Assembly (NCBI GenBank): GCA_910579845.1
Contig: CAJTWL010000009.1
Location: 1 to 64,000 of the forward strand
Source of the DNA: an uncultured Muribaculaceae bacterium
GTDB taxonomy: Bacteria; Bacteroidota; Bacteroidia; Bacteroidales; Muribaculaceae
Length of the DNA stretch: 64,000 bases
Direction: 5' to 3'
How positions within the stretch are numbered: position 1 is the stretch's first letter; each line of letters opens with the position of its first letter. Below the pieces are notes generated by a model. It saw only the letters and a list, made by a program, of their open reading frames with translations, made no database searches and had not been told where the DNA came from. Shown here in pieces: positions 1 through 8,262 of this stretch. A program made the position numbers and the translations under genes.

Positions 1-6
1 CAAAAC

Positions 7-198
7 ATGATTATCGTACCAGTAAAAGAAGGCGAAAACATCGAGAAAGCACTTAAGAAGTTCAAACGTAAATATGAGCGCACAGGCATCGTAAAGGAAT
101 TGCGTGCCCGTCAGGCTTTTGAGAAGCCCTCAGTTGCTAACCGCAAGAAAATCATGAAAGCGGTATACGTTCAGCAGCTTCGTCAGGCTGAGCAGTAA
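7..198 (+). CDS. rpsU: 30S ribosomal protein bS21
   Basis: Small-subunit ribosomal protein that helps mRNA base-pair with 16S rRNA during initiation. The 63 residues match the family length. The protein opens MIIVPVKEGENIEKALKKFK, followed by an Arg/Lys-rich helix with the RKYERTG and RARQAFEKPS segments typical of Bacteroidetes bS21. Only six bases precede the start, so its promoter lies outside the window. A long hairpin lies 40 bases downstream of the stop and separates it from the recombinase gene. Confidence 0.97.
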   Translation: MIIVPVKEGENIEKALKKFKRKYERTGIVKELRARQAFEKPSVANRKKIMKAVYVQQLRQAEQ

Positions 199-237
199 TT
201 AGCCTGCTTTTATAAAAGACTTAATAAAAACCATTGA

Positions 238-270
238 TTCAGCGTAAACTCCATTGGAGCTTATGCTGAA
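238..270. terminator. 15-bp hairpin between rpsU and the recombinase gene
   Basis: Left arm 238-252 and right arm 256-270 pair over 15 positions, with one G-T wobble and one A-C mismatch, around a 3-base loop. No long T-run follows, so it is a weak intrinsic terminator or an mRNA-protecting hairpin for rpsU. The loop and right arm also hold the TTGG of the next promoter, so formation of the structure and promoter use may interact. Confidence 0.55.
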
Positions 271-284
271 TTGTTGTATCTTTA
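254..284 (+). promoter_or_regulatory. Promoter of the XerC-type gene
   Basis: TTGG at 254-257, a 19-base spacer and TATCTTTA at 277-284 fit the Bacteroidetes TTTG/TAnnTTTG consensus, with the last base A instead of G. The predicted transcription start is only a few bases ahead of the TTG start codon at 294. Confidence 0.6.
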
Positions 285-293
285 GCCAACAAG

Positions 294-1199
294 TTGTCTA
301 CAAAAGATTTCGAGAATTATCTGCTTCTGGAACTGAGCCGTAGCCGTCATACAGCCGACGCCTATCTAAGAGATCTACGGCAGTTTGTCGACTGGCTCAC
401 AGGTGACACCGGCAGCCAGTTTGATCCGTCGAGTGTCACTACTCAGGACATACGGGCTTGGCTCGGCAGCATCGCACGTAAAGAAGCGCCCGCGTCCATA
501 CGCCGTAAAACCCAGAGTCTGCGCGCATATTTCCATTGGCTTCTCAAAAACGGCAAGATCAGATTAAATCCTGCCGCCGACATAATACTTGCCAAGCTTC
601 CCCGTCGACTTCCTGAATATGTAAAGGATGACGAAATAGAGACTCTGCTTGAGACTCTGGAGAAAACGACGGATTACAAGACCCGGCGCGCAAGATTTAT
701 TCTACTCATGCTATATGCCACCGGCTTGCGGCAGGAGGAACTCCGTCAGCTTACAGACGATGACATAGACTTCTCGCTCCAGGTTGCAAAAGTCACAGGC
801 AAACGCAACAAACAGAGAATCGTCCCCTTGGCACATCAGATGATTGACGAGATACGCAAATGGCAAAACATCCGGAATGACAGATATCCGGATCTCAGCA
901 ATCCCATACCATTGATTCCCGGCACAAAAGGTAAAATCAGCAAGGGCAACCTGTATAAACAGGTTCATGACACACTTGGCAATATATCAGCCACTCACAA
1001 AAGTCCGCATCTTATGCGGCACACATTTGCGACAGCTATGTTGCGCAACGGCGCATCACTTGATGCTGTCAAGGAATTTCTCGGACACGCATCCCTGTCC
1101 ACAACCCAGATATATACCCACCTCTCCTTCTCCGAACTCCAGGCAAGCTATCGCGCGGCACATCCCCGAAGCAAGGACCGGAGTCCGGCAGACATTTAA
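294..1199 (+). CDS. xerC: Tyrosine recombinase, XerC type
   Basis: Site-specific tyrosine recombinase, probably the partner of the XerD encoded at 61931 in resolving chromosome dimers at dif. An N-terminal SAM-like core-binding domain (about 1-95) precedes the catalytic domain (about 105-295). The catalytic set is complete: R146 (TGLRQEE), K170, H239 and R242 (HLMRHTF), H265 (LGH) and nucleophile Y274. At 301 residues it has normal Xer length. The start is a TTG, chosen because the Xer fold begins immediately after it and no ATG fits. No integrase-type neighbours, so a housekeeping role is more likely than a mobile-element one. Confidence 0.9.
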   Translation: MSTKDFENYLLLELSRSRHTADAYLRDLRQFVDWLTGDTGSQFDPSSVTTQDIRAWLGSIARKEAPASIRRKTQSLRAYFHWLLKNGKIRLNPAADIILAKLPRRLPEYVKDDEIETLLETLEKTTDYKTRRARFILLMLYATGLRQEELRQLTDDDIDFSLQVAKVTGKRNKQRIVPLAHQMIDEIRKWQNIRNDRYPDLSNPIPLIPGTKGKISKGNLYKQVHDTLGNISATHKSPHLMRHTFATAMLRNGASLDAVKEFLGHASLSTTQIYTHLSFSELQASYRAAHPRSKDRSPADI

Positions 1200-1304
1200 A
1201 CAATTTCTAAGAGGAAAGATCCTGCCCTGCATATGGGATATGCCTTCTGTTACGTGAAAATAATTTTTATTTATTTAATAAATAAATATATCGCGATAAA
1301 TTGT

Positions 1305-1312
1305 TATCTTTG
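1305..1312 (+). promoter_or_regulatory. Predicted -7 element upstream of the hibernation factor gene
   Basis: TATCTTTG matches the Bacteroidetes -7 box TAnnTTTG. It lies in an AT-rich spacer after the recombinase gene and 54 bases ahead of the ATG at 1367. No convincing TTTG -33 element was found at the usual distance. Confidence 0.45.
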
Positions 1313-1366
1313 TAAAGAGCGCCACTCTCCACGCTAAATATTATTAACCTTCAAAATTGTACAATT

Positions 1367-1663
1367 ATGGAAGCAACAATCAAAGCCATTCATTTTGACG
1401 TATCGGAAAAGCTGGTTTCCTTCATTAATAAAAAGATCGACAAATTAGTTCGCAGATTCGAAGCAATCACGGCAGCCGATGTGACTCTCAAAGTTGTAAA
1501 GCCGGAAACAGCCAACAACAAGGAGGCACAGATAAAGCTTATGGTGCCGCCGGCGGCCGATCTTTTTGCCTCTAAAACAGCCGACACATTTGAGGAAGCT
1601 GTAGATATGTGCCTTGACGCGCTCGAAAGTCAACTTGAAAAAATCAAGACCAACAGAAATTGA
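1367..1663 (+). CDS. hpf: Ribosome hibernation promoting factor, short form
   Basis: HPF/RaiA-family protein that binds the 30S decoding region in stationary phase and inactivates or dimerises ribosomes. The 98 residues cover only the N-terminal S30AE domain (beta-alpha-beta-beta-beta-alpha). It starts MEATIKAIHFDVSEKLVSFI and ends in a long acidic/basic helix. Long-form HPF has an extra C-terminal dimerisation domain, which is absent. The stop overlaps the TTG start of mltG, so the two are translationally coupled. Confidence 0.9.
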   Translation: MEATIKAIHFDVSEKLVSFINKKIDKLVRRFEAITAADVTLKVVKPETANNKEAQIKLMVPPAADLFASKTADTFEEAVDMCLDALESQLEKIKTNRN

Positions 1664-2712
1664 AAACTGACGGATTGAAAACCAATGTAAATAAAAAGAC
1701 TCCCGGAAAGATGCGCTACATCATTTCGGGGGTAATCTTTGCAATTATAATAGCCGGTTTTTTCTGTGCCCCCTCTGTTTTTCGGAAGGCGGATAAAGAA
1801 GCAACAATCCGTATTCCCCTCAATGCGACCGAGAAGATGGTAAAAGACAGCCTATCGCGATACATTGACGAAGATTTCGCCACAAAAACCATACGGCTTG
1901 CCGGTCTCATGAATGCAGACTTCAGCTCGCGACATGGAGCCTACTACATAGAAAAAGGGACTACAGTCCTACGGGCAGCCCGCAAACTCAGTCATGGAGC
2001 CCAGACACCGGTAAGAATAACCATCAACGGTTTCCGCAACAGGGATGTAATGCTTGACAGGATAAGCGCAAAGCTTGACTTTTCAGCCGATTCACTGCGC
2101 AGATGGCTCAATGACAATGTGTTTCTTTCGGCATACGGACTTAATTCCCAAAACGCCACTGCCTTGTTTATGGATGACACATATGAGGTATACTGGTCAT
2201 CAAGTCCTAAAAGCTTATTGGATAAGATCGGACAAAACTATCTCGACTTCTGGACAGAAAAGAGAAAAGAGAAAGCCCGTGCAATGAATCTCACACCTGC
2301 GGAAGTAATGATTATAGCATCCATCACTGACGAGGAGACCAACAATATATCTGAAAAGGGTACAATAGGCAGATTATATAATAACCGACTACAAAAAGGG
2401 ATGCGGCTTCAGTCTGATCCTACAATAAGATTTGCATTAAACGATTTCACAATCAAACGTGTCAGAGGCGAACATCTCAACGTATCCTCGCCATACAACA
2501 CGTATCGAAACGCAGGACTCCCTCCGGGACCCATCCGTACCACCAGCAAACAGACTGTGGATGCTATTCTTGACAGCAAACCGAACCATTATCTGTATAT
2601 GTGCGCAAAAGAGGATTTCTCCGGCACCCATAATTTCGCAACAACATTCACGGAACACTCCCAAAACGCACGCCGGTACCAGAAAGCGCTAAACGCCAGA
2701 AACATCCACTGA
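1660..2712 (+). CDS. mltG: Endolytic transglycosylase MltG
   Basis: Membrane-anchored lytic transglycosylase that cuts nascent peptidoglycan and sets glycan strand length. One N-terminal membrane segment (about residues 20-40, IISGVIFAIIIAGFF) precedes a periplasmic YceG domain. The signatures are visible: ASITDEETNN with the catalytic glutamate region, GRLYNNRL, GMRLQSDPTI, and YNTYRNAGLPPGPI near 285. At 350 residues it has normal length. The TTG start overlaps the hpf stop by four bases. Confidence 0.93.
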   Translation: MKTDGLKTNVNKKTPGKMRYIISGVIFAIIIAGFFCAPSVFRKADKEATIRIPLNATEKMVKDSLSRYIDEDFATKTIRLAGLMNADFSSRHGAYYIEKGTTVLRAARKLSHGAQTPVRITINGFRNRDVMLDRISAKLDFSADSLRRWLNDNVFLSAYGLNSQNATALFMDDTYEVYWSSSPKSLLDKIGQNYLDFWTEKRKEKARAMNLTPAEVMIIASITDEETNNISEKGTIGRLYNNRLQKGMRLQSDPTIRFALNDFTIKRVRGEHLNVSSPYNTYRNAGLPPGPIRTTSKQTVDAILDSKPNHYLYMCAKEDFSGTHNFATTFTEHSQNARRYQKALNARNIH

Positions 2713-2822
2713 CAACATACATTAAACGGCAACCGCCCAACAATGTTTTTTCAATTAAAAGACGATTTTACCGTTAATATTACAGATTTCACATCTTCAT
2801 ATAACCCTAACCTATTGCCAAG

Positions 2823-4058
2823 TTGAAAAAATATATCATATTATTTATTTCAATAATCATATACACCTCAGTCTCAAGCGGGTTGGAAATAATTACAGAT
2901 CCGGGATCGACATTCGGCTGCATGGATTCAGTAAGTGTTGCCGCAAACTGCGCAAATGATTCGACACCCACCCGATTGCGCTTGCTTGATCCCGAGGATC
3001 GCATACCTGTCAAAAAAGATTCAAAACCCCATAAAAAAGCCAAGGAGAGAAATCCACGTAACTGGTGGACTCTTCTCAAGCAGGGAAAACTGAACCTTGC
3101 GGACACTACCGTGGAATACCCGAAATTTCTGGGTTTCTGCGTAAAGGCATATAATTGGGGCGACAGAGTGTTCAACTCATACGACACCACATACGTAGTA
3201 GGAACCGGGAAAAGATGGAAAGCACGCATAGCGAGCGACAACTGGGTAGACTCATATTATTTCAACATCAACCACAAAATGCCTATCCGAATGATGAGTG
3301 ATATGTATTTCAACTCGGCATTCTATCTGCAATATATGGCTCTCAGTTACGGTTACTCTCTGGATCTGTCAAATATCATAGGCAACAAACCTGCCAACCA
3401 TAAAAAGATGGATTACAACTTCAACTGCGCACGGTTCAACATCGAAGCTCATTATTGGGAAAACACCGGTGGCACGTTCATCCGCACATTCGGAGACTAT
3501 CGTGACGGACGTCTCGTAAAAGAGGAATTCCCGGGCGTATTCTATAAAACCATAGGTGTGAACGGATATTTTTTCTTCAATAACCGAAAATATTCCATGG
3601 GAGCGGCATATAACTTCTCAAAGATCCAGAAGAAAAGTGCCGGCTCTGCCATTATAGGCTTCAACTATAACAATCTCGACATCACGATGGATCTTCACCA
3701 ACTGCCTGCAGAACTTAAACCATATCTGACTATAGAACCCAGACGATACAAATTCCATTACAACACCTATGCGCTGATGAGCGGCTACAGCTACAACTGG
3801 GTGTTAAACAAGCATATGTTATACAACATATCAGCTTTCCCCGGTATCGGATATACCCATACATATGAAGACTCTACAGATTCAAAAGAGAAACTCTTCT
3901 CTATTGTGCTGAAAGGGCAGACTTCTCTGACATACAATCTGAATGACTTTTTTGTATGCCTTGTCGGAAAGATTGACGGCAACTGGTATCGATCCGATGA
4001 TTATACACTTTTCTCATCTGTCGAAAACATCCAGCTAAGTGTCGGCATAAGATTTTGA
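2823..4058 (+). CDS. DUF4421-type outer-membrane protein
   Basis: Predicted outer-membrane beta-barrel of unknown function, related to the Bacteroidales DUF4421 family. A signal-type N terminus (KKYIILFISIIIYTSV) is followed by the family-like segment around LGFCVKAYNWGDRVFNSYD and VVGTGKRW. After that come many alternating aromatic strands, and the protein ends with phenylalanine (SVGIRF), as barrels do. The start is TTG. It sits seven bases ahead of ribD, but no functional link is evident. Confidence 0.75.
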   Translation: MKKYIILFISIIIYTSVSSGLEIITDPGSTFGCMDSVSVAANCANDSTPTRLRLLDPEDRIPVKKDSKPHKKAKERNPRNWWTLLKQGKLNLADTTVEYPKFLGFCVKAYNWGDRVFNSYDTTYVVGTGKRWKARIASDNWVDSYYFNINHKMPIRMMSDMYFNSAFYLQYMALSYGYSLDLSNIIGNKPANHKKMDYNFNCARFNIEAHYWENTGGTFIRTFGDYRDGRLVKEEFPGVFYKTIGVNGYFFFNNRKYSMGAAYNFSKIQKKSAGSAIIGFNYNNLDITMDLHQLPAELKPYLTIEPRRYKFHYNTYALMSGYSYNWVLNKHMLYNISAFPGIGYTHTYEDSTDSKEKLFSIVLKGQTSLTYNLNDFFVCLVGKIDGNWYRSDDYTLFSSVENIQLSVGIRF

Positions 4059-4064
4059 TAAAAT

Positions 4065-5069
4065 ATGTATCCTGAAGAAAAATATATGAAACGGGCGCTT
4101 CATATCGCCGGATTCGGCTACGGATCGGTTTCTCCCAATCCAATGGTAGGCTCAGTCATTGCAGCGCCCGACGGACGCATCATTGGCGAAGGATGGCACA
4201 GAAAGCATGGAGGTCCGCACGCAGAAGTAAACGCTGTAAACTCCATAAAACCGAAAGATCTCGGATTAATTCCCGAGTCTACCATATATGTAACCCTTGA
4301 GCCATGCTCACATTACGGCAAAACCCCTCCATGCTGCAAACTATTGATCGAAAAGGGATTCAAGCATGTGGTTGTGGGATGCACAGATCCCTTCAAAGAT
4401 GTCAGGGGACGAGGAATAGATATGATGCGCGAAGCCGGAATAGAGGTTACCGTTCCATTCATGGAACGTGAATGCAGGGCAATCAACCGTAAATTCATGA
4501 CAGCACATTCCCTCTCACGACCATATATAATGCTTAAATGGGCACAGAGCGAAGACGGCTTCATTGGGATAAAAGGGAAACATGTAAAACTGTCCACTCC
4601 CCTTTCGACAGTCGAAATGCACCGGGAGCGTGCCGGATACGATGCCATTCTCACAGGTACGGACACAATCATCAATGACAATCCGAGCCTTACGAACAGA
4701 GAATGGTCGGGCAACAGTCCACGACCTGTGGTTTTCTCTTCCAAAAGAATTCCTCAAAGCTCAATCCTTCTTGGCAGGAATCCCGTCATTCTTGACACTA
4801 CAGTTCCATTGGATGAAAATATACGAAGATTATACTCCGAGCATAATATAACATCGCTGATGGTAGAAGGGGGCGCAAAAACATTGGACAGCTTCATATC
4901 TGTAGGCTTATTCGACGAGATACGCATTGAAACGGTCCCGATACATATTACAGACGGCATTCCGGCGCCGTCGGTTCCCCCTCAATGCACGGAAATGACA
5001 TCCACTCATATTAACGGGAACCTGATAGTAGATCGAATCTATCAGTCTCCAGTTTCTAAAAAATTGTAA
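4065..5069 (+). CDS. ribD: Bifunctional riboflavin biosynthesis deaminase/reductase RibD
   Basis: Catalyses the two middle steps of riboflavin synthesis: deamination of the pyrimidine and NADPH-dependent reduction of the ribosyl side chain. The N-terminal zinc deaminase has H52/E54 in GPHAEV and the C81/C90 pair in PCSHYGKTPPC. The C-terminal RibD reductase domain (about 150-330) has LKWAQSEDG, TGTDTIINDNP and MVEGGAKTL. At 334 residues it is of family length with both halves intact. Confidence 0.95.
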   Translation: MYPEEKYMKRALHIAGFGYGSVSPNPMVGSVIAAPDGRIIGEGWHRKHGGPHAEVNAVNSIKPKDLGLIPESTIYVTLEPCSHYGKTPPCCKLLIEKGFKHVVVGCTDPFKDVRGRGIDMMREAGIEVTVPFMERECRAINRKFMTAHSLSRPYIMLKWAQSEDGFIGIKGKHVKLSTPLSTVEMHRERAGYDAILTGTDTIINDNPSLTNREWSGNSPRPVVFSSKRIPQSSILLGRNPVILDTTVPLDENIRRLYSEHNITSLMVEGGAKTLDSFISVGLFDEIRIETVPIHITDGIPAPSVPPQCTEMTSTHINGNLIVDRIYQSPVSKKL

Positions 5070-5216
5070 ATTTCACTTAAAATCATTAATTTTCTAAAAT
5101 CAAGGCATGATATTCTGCTAAATTTGGCAAATATTGCTAAATTTGCAGGTTGAAATATCCTCGAAAGTCCGGAACGGGCATATTTCTGGGGATTAGATTT
5201 AATAAATGCAATAACA

Positions 5217-6722
5217 GTGAAATATTACACAAGATTCATCCCGATTGCGTTAATTGTCGCAATGACGGTTATATTTTCAGGATTAAGCTCATGCAAAAGT
5301 GACCCGGGAGAGGTCATTGATCCTTATTACTCACCGGTAAATGTTTCGGTGACATCGTTCTCACTAACCGAAGACGACAAAGTAATGGAAAATCTGGATT
5401 CGGTATTCTTTTCCATCGATCTTGAGAGAGGTGTGATTTTCAATGCGGATTCACTTCCCGCCGGCACAAAGATAAACAAACTCGTTCCGGACATTCAATA
5501 CTCAAGCAATGTCAGTATTGCCGTAATAAAGATGGAAGGCGGCGATACCCGCACCGGCGAGGTCGATTACGCCTCTACAAAAACCGACTCCATCGACTTC
5601 ACCGGCAAAGTTACTCTTACACTGGCAATTCCCTCTGCCGATGGAGATACGCTGAAGAAAAACTATCGCCTGAAGGTTCTGGTTCACAACGAGAAAAAGG
5701 ACTCTCTGGTATGGGGAGACAAGGCATTTGCCAAACTGCCATCACGTCTTGCCAATCCCAAGAATCAGAAAAGCCTTGACTTCAAAGGGAAAGCTGTTTC
5801 TCTTATCGAAGAGAACGACGGCAGCTTCACTTATGCCACAAGCACAGACCTTTATTCGAACAATTGGCAGAAAACCTCCGTGTCGTTCCCTTTCACTCCC
5901 GACACTCGTTCACTGACCGCTACTGACCGCTGTCTAAATATTCTTGATGAATCGGGTAATCTATACGAGTCCACCAACGGTACAAGCTGGACATCGACAA
6001 ACGAAAAATGGATATCAATAATAGGTGCATACAAAGACACAGCCATCGGACTCAAACAGACAACAAACGGCTTGACTTATGCACAATATCCTGTCAGGAA
6101 TATCAACCGGTGCATGGTTGATCCGGAGTTCCCGGTTGGTGGCACATCGAATTTTGTAATTCTTGAGAACAAATGGACAAATTCACCGGTGGGATTCTGT
6201 ATCGGCGGCAAAATGAGCAACGGGAAACTTACAGATGCCACATGGGCATTCGACGGTTCAAATTGGGTAAAACTTTCCCAAGGAGGTATTCCGGCAGTTT
6301 CCGGTGCAACTATAATTCCTTATTATAGCTACAGGAACACTCAGTCGGCATGGACACAGACCGAATACACCGCATGGTTGGCTGTAGGCGGTACAATGTC
6401 GGACGGCACAATCAACAGAACCGTATATGTATCATATGACAACGGTGTGACATGGGGAAAGGGCAACAACCAGATGCAGTTGCCGGATGAAATTCCTGAC
6501 ATGACGGCATGCGACAACGTTGTGATGTACTCTCAGAAAAAAGCGACTATATCAGACTACTGGACACGCGCCGGAGGCAGCACCCCGACAATGGACGGAG
6601 ACTACATAATCTGGGAATGTCCATACATATATCTGTTAGGCGGAATGGATAAAAGCGGCTTGCTTCAGAATTCAATCTGGAGAGGCGTGCTTGCTCGTTT
6701 CACATTCACGCCTATTATATGA
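5217..6722 (+). CDS. DUF6242-like surface lipoprotein
   Basis: Secreted lipoprotein of unknown function. A hydrophobic signal with lipobox LSSC places the lipidated cysteine near residue 26. The following Ig-like N domain (about 35-170) and the later kelch/propeller-like repeats (around residues 190-500; motifs such as SYDNGVTWG and YLLGGMDKSG) resemble the Bacteroidales DUF6242 family. The start is GTG. The stop overlaps the ATG of the PorG-like gene by four bases (ATGA), so the two are coupled. The 147 bases upstream carry no confident promoter. Confidence 0.7.
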   Translation: MKYYTRFIPIALIVAMTVIFSGLSSCKSDPGEVIDPYYSPVNVSVTSFSLTEDDKVMENLDSVFFSIDLERGVIFNADSLPAGTKINKLVPDIQYSSNVSIAVIKMEGGDTRTGEVDYASTKTDSIDFTGKVTLTLAIPSADGDTLKKNYRLKVLVHNEKKDSLVWGDKAFAKLPSRLANPKNQKSLDFKGKAVSLIEENDGSFTYATSTDLYSNNWQKTSVSFPFTPDTRSLTATDRCLNILDESGNLYESTNGTSWTSTNEKWISIIGAYKDTAIGLKQTTNGLTYAQYPVRNINRCMVDPEFPVGGTSNFVILENKWTNSPVGFCIGGKMSNGKLTDATWAFDGSNWVKLSQGGIPAVSGATIIPYYSYRNTQSAWTQTEYTAWLAVGGTMSDGTINRTVYVSYDNGVTWGKGNNQMQLPDEIPDMTACDNVVMYSQKKATISDYWTRAGGSTPTMDGDYIIWECPYIYLLGGMDKSGLLQNSIWRGVLARFTFTPII

Positions 6723-7426
6723 TTCCGATGAGGAGATTGTTCCTGAAAATACAAATCTTCCTCACAATGGCGGTTGTGTCCCAGATTCTACCGCTGAAAA
6801 TGGAAGCGCAAGAGGATTACCGTTTCGACATAGGCGGCGGGGTTGGCATGACCGGATATCTTGGAGATGCAAATACAGCCAGCCTTTGGAAAAATCCGGG
6901 ATGGGATCTGGAACTGCTATTCAGGTATATGGCAAATCCAAGATGGGCTTGGAAAACAAACTTTTACACCGGCAATCTCAGAGGAGATTCATCACAGATG
7001 ACAAATGTGTTTCCCGGTGGCGAGACATATAAATTCTCAACCCAGTTTTATGAACTCGGAGAGATGGTGGAATTCAATTTTCTGAACTATGGCATGGGAG
7101 AAACATACCGTAAACTGAAACGAATTTCGCCTTATATAACAGCCGGGCTGGGTCTAACGGCATGGAGTGTCGATGGTAAAGGGGGCGCAGGGTTTACAAT
7201 CCCTTTCGGCATCGGACTCAAATACAAGCCATCGTTAAGATGGAACATCGGATTCGAATTTCTGATGAAAAAAGTATTTACCGACCGTTTGGATTCTCAG
7301 AATCTTGATGACCCATACGGAATAAAAAGCTCGTTTATGAAGAATACCGACTGGTATTCAACCATGACGATAACTATAAGTTATGAATTCAGCAAACGGT
7401 GTGCCGTTTGCCACTATAAAGAATAA
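6719..7426 (+). CDS. porG: PorG-like (DUF6089) outer-membrane protein
   Basis: Outer-membrane beta-barrel of the DUF6089/PorG family. In Porphyromonas PorG helps anchor the type IX secretion ring (PorK-PorN) to the outer membrane. Signal peptide at 1-30. The family-like mature start EDYRFDIGGGVGMTGYLGDA is followed by barrel strands with YITAGLGLTAW and WNIGFEFLMKKVFTDRLD. The order porG / uppS / bamA / ompH / ompH / murI is conserved in Bacteroidales and supports the name. The T9SS role is inferred from family. Confidence 0.8.
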   Translation: MIPMRRLFLKIQIFLTMAVVSQILPLKMEAQEDYRFDIGGGVGMTGYLGDANTASLWKNPGWDLELLFRYMANPRWAWKTNFYTGNLRGDSSQMTNVFPGGETYKFSTQFYELGEMVEFNFLNYGMGETYRKLKRISPYITAGLGLTAWSVDGKGGAGFTIPFGIGLKYKPSLRWNIGFEFLMKKVFTDRLDSQNLDDPYGIKSSFMKNTDWYSTMTITISYEFSKRCAVCHYKE

Positions 7427-7430
7427 ATTA

Positions 7431-7455
7431 AAAACAGTTTCATAGAAACTGTTTT
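7431..7455. terminator. Perfect 11-bp hairpin between porG-like gene and uppS
   Basis: Arms 7431-7441 and 7445-7455 are perfectly complementary with a 3-base ATA loop. The right arm ends in TTTT, then AGGAC. It may be a weak terminator, an attenuator or an mRNA-processing site 20 bases ahead of the uppS start. Confidence 0.6.
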
Positions 7456-7474
7456 AGGACAATAACACATATAG

Positions 7475-8254
7475 ATGCCAGAACAGAACCTAACAGAAAA
7501 GATCGGGACTCTTGACACCGACAGAATACCTCGTCACGTAGCCATCATTATGGATGGAAACGGGCGTTGGGCACGAATGCGTGCCCGCGAGCGTAGCGAA
7601 GGTCATGCAGAGGGTGTCAACAGCGTCAACCGCATTACCCGTATCTCTTCCGATCTGGGAATACAGTATCTGACCCTATATGCATTTTCTACAGAAAACT
7701 GGAACCGTCCTCAGGAAGAAGTGGATACACTGATGCATCTTATAGGATGGACCATCCGCAAGGAGACACCGGATCTTGTCAAGAACAATGTACGCATACA
7801 TCTGCTCGGTGAAACGGAACGTCTGCCAAAGGAGGTTCAGGACTGTCTGTACGAGGGGGTAAATGCCACCGCACACTGTACCGGACTCAACCTGCAGCTC
7901 TGTCTCAGTTATTCATCAAGATGGGAGATCACCAGAGCGGCAAAACTTATTTCAGGGCTTGTGAAGGAGGGGAAAATAAATCCCGATGAAATAACAGAAG
8001 ATACAATAACCTCTCACCTTTCCACTAAAGGGATTCCGGATCCCGACTTGCTTATAAGAACCGGAGGAGAGGAAAGAATAAGCAACTTTCTGCTGTGGCA
8101 GATAGCCTACAGCGAATTATATTTTACGCCGGTGTTGTGGCCGGATTTCGACAACAACGCCTATGTTGACGCATTGATCGACTATCAGACTCGCGAAAGA
8201 CGGTTTGGCAAGACATCCGATCAGGTATCAGCCGGCAATAACAATGATAACTAA
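7475..8254 (+). CDS. uppS: Undecaprenyl diphosphate synthase (isoprenyl transferase)
   Basis: Condenses isopentenyl diphosphate onto farnesyl diphosphate to make the C55 carrier used for peptidoglycan and for the capsule encoded later in this window. The cis-prenyltransferase signature HVAIIMDGNGRWA contains catalytic D27. YAFSTENWNRP and the C-terminal RTGGEERISNFLLWQIAYSE follow. Most homologues read RTSGE, so the second G is a mild variation. At 259 residues it has normal length. Confidence 0.95.
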   Translation: MPEQNLTEKIGTLDTDRIPRHVAIIMDGNGRWARMRARERSEGHAEGVNSVNRITRISSDLGIQYLTLYAFSTENWNRPQEEVDTLMHLIGWTIRKETPDLVKNNVRIHLLGETERLPKEVQDCLYEGVNATAHCTGLNLQLCLSYSSRWEITRAAKLISGLVKEGKINPDEITEDTITSHLSTKGIPDPDLLIRTGGEERISNFLLWQIAYSELYFTPVLWPDFDNNAYVDALIDYQTRERRFGKTSDQVSAGNNNDN

Positions 8255-8262
8255 AGGAATTT

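Noticed and set aside
294..1199. XerC-type gene as a phage or conjugative-transposon integrase
   Set aside because: It has XerC length and motifs, no attachment-site repeats or mobile genes beside it, and neighbours are core genes.
2807..3241. Antisense open frame of 144 codons over the DUF4421 gene
   Set aside because: Composition looks like the reverse of a real coding strand, it has no family signature, and the opposite frame encodes a recognisable protein.
5070..5216. Promoter in the TAAATTTG repeats upstream of the DUF6242-like gene
   Set aside because: Two TAAATTTG boxes occur, but neither has a TTG at 19-20 bases, so a confident call was not possible.
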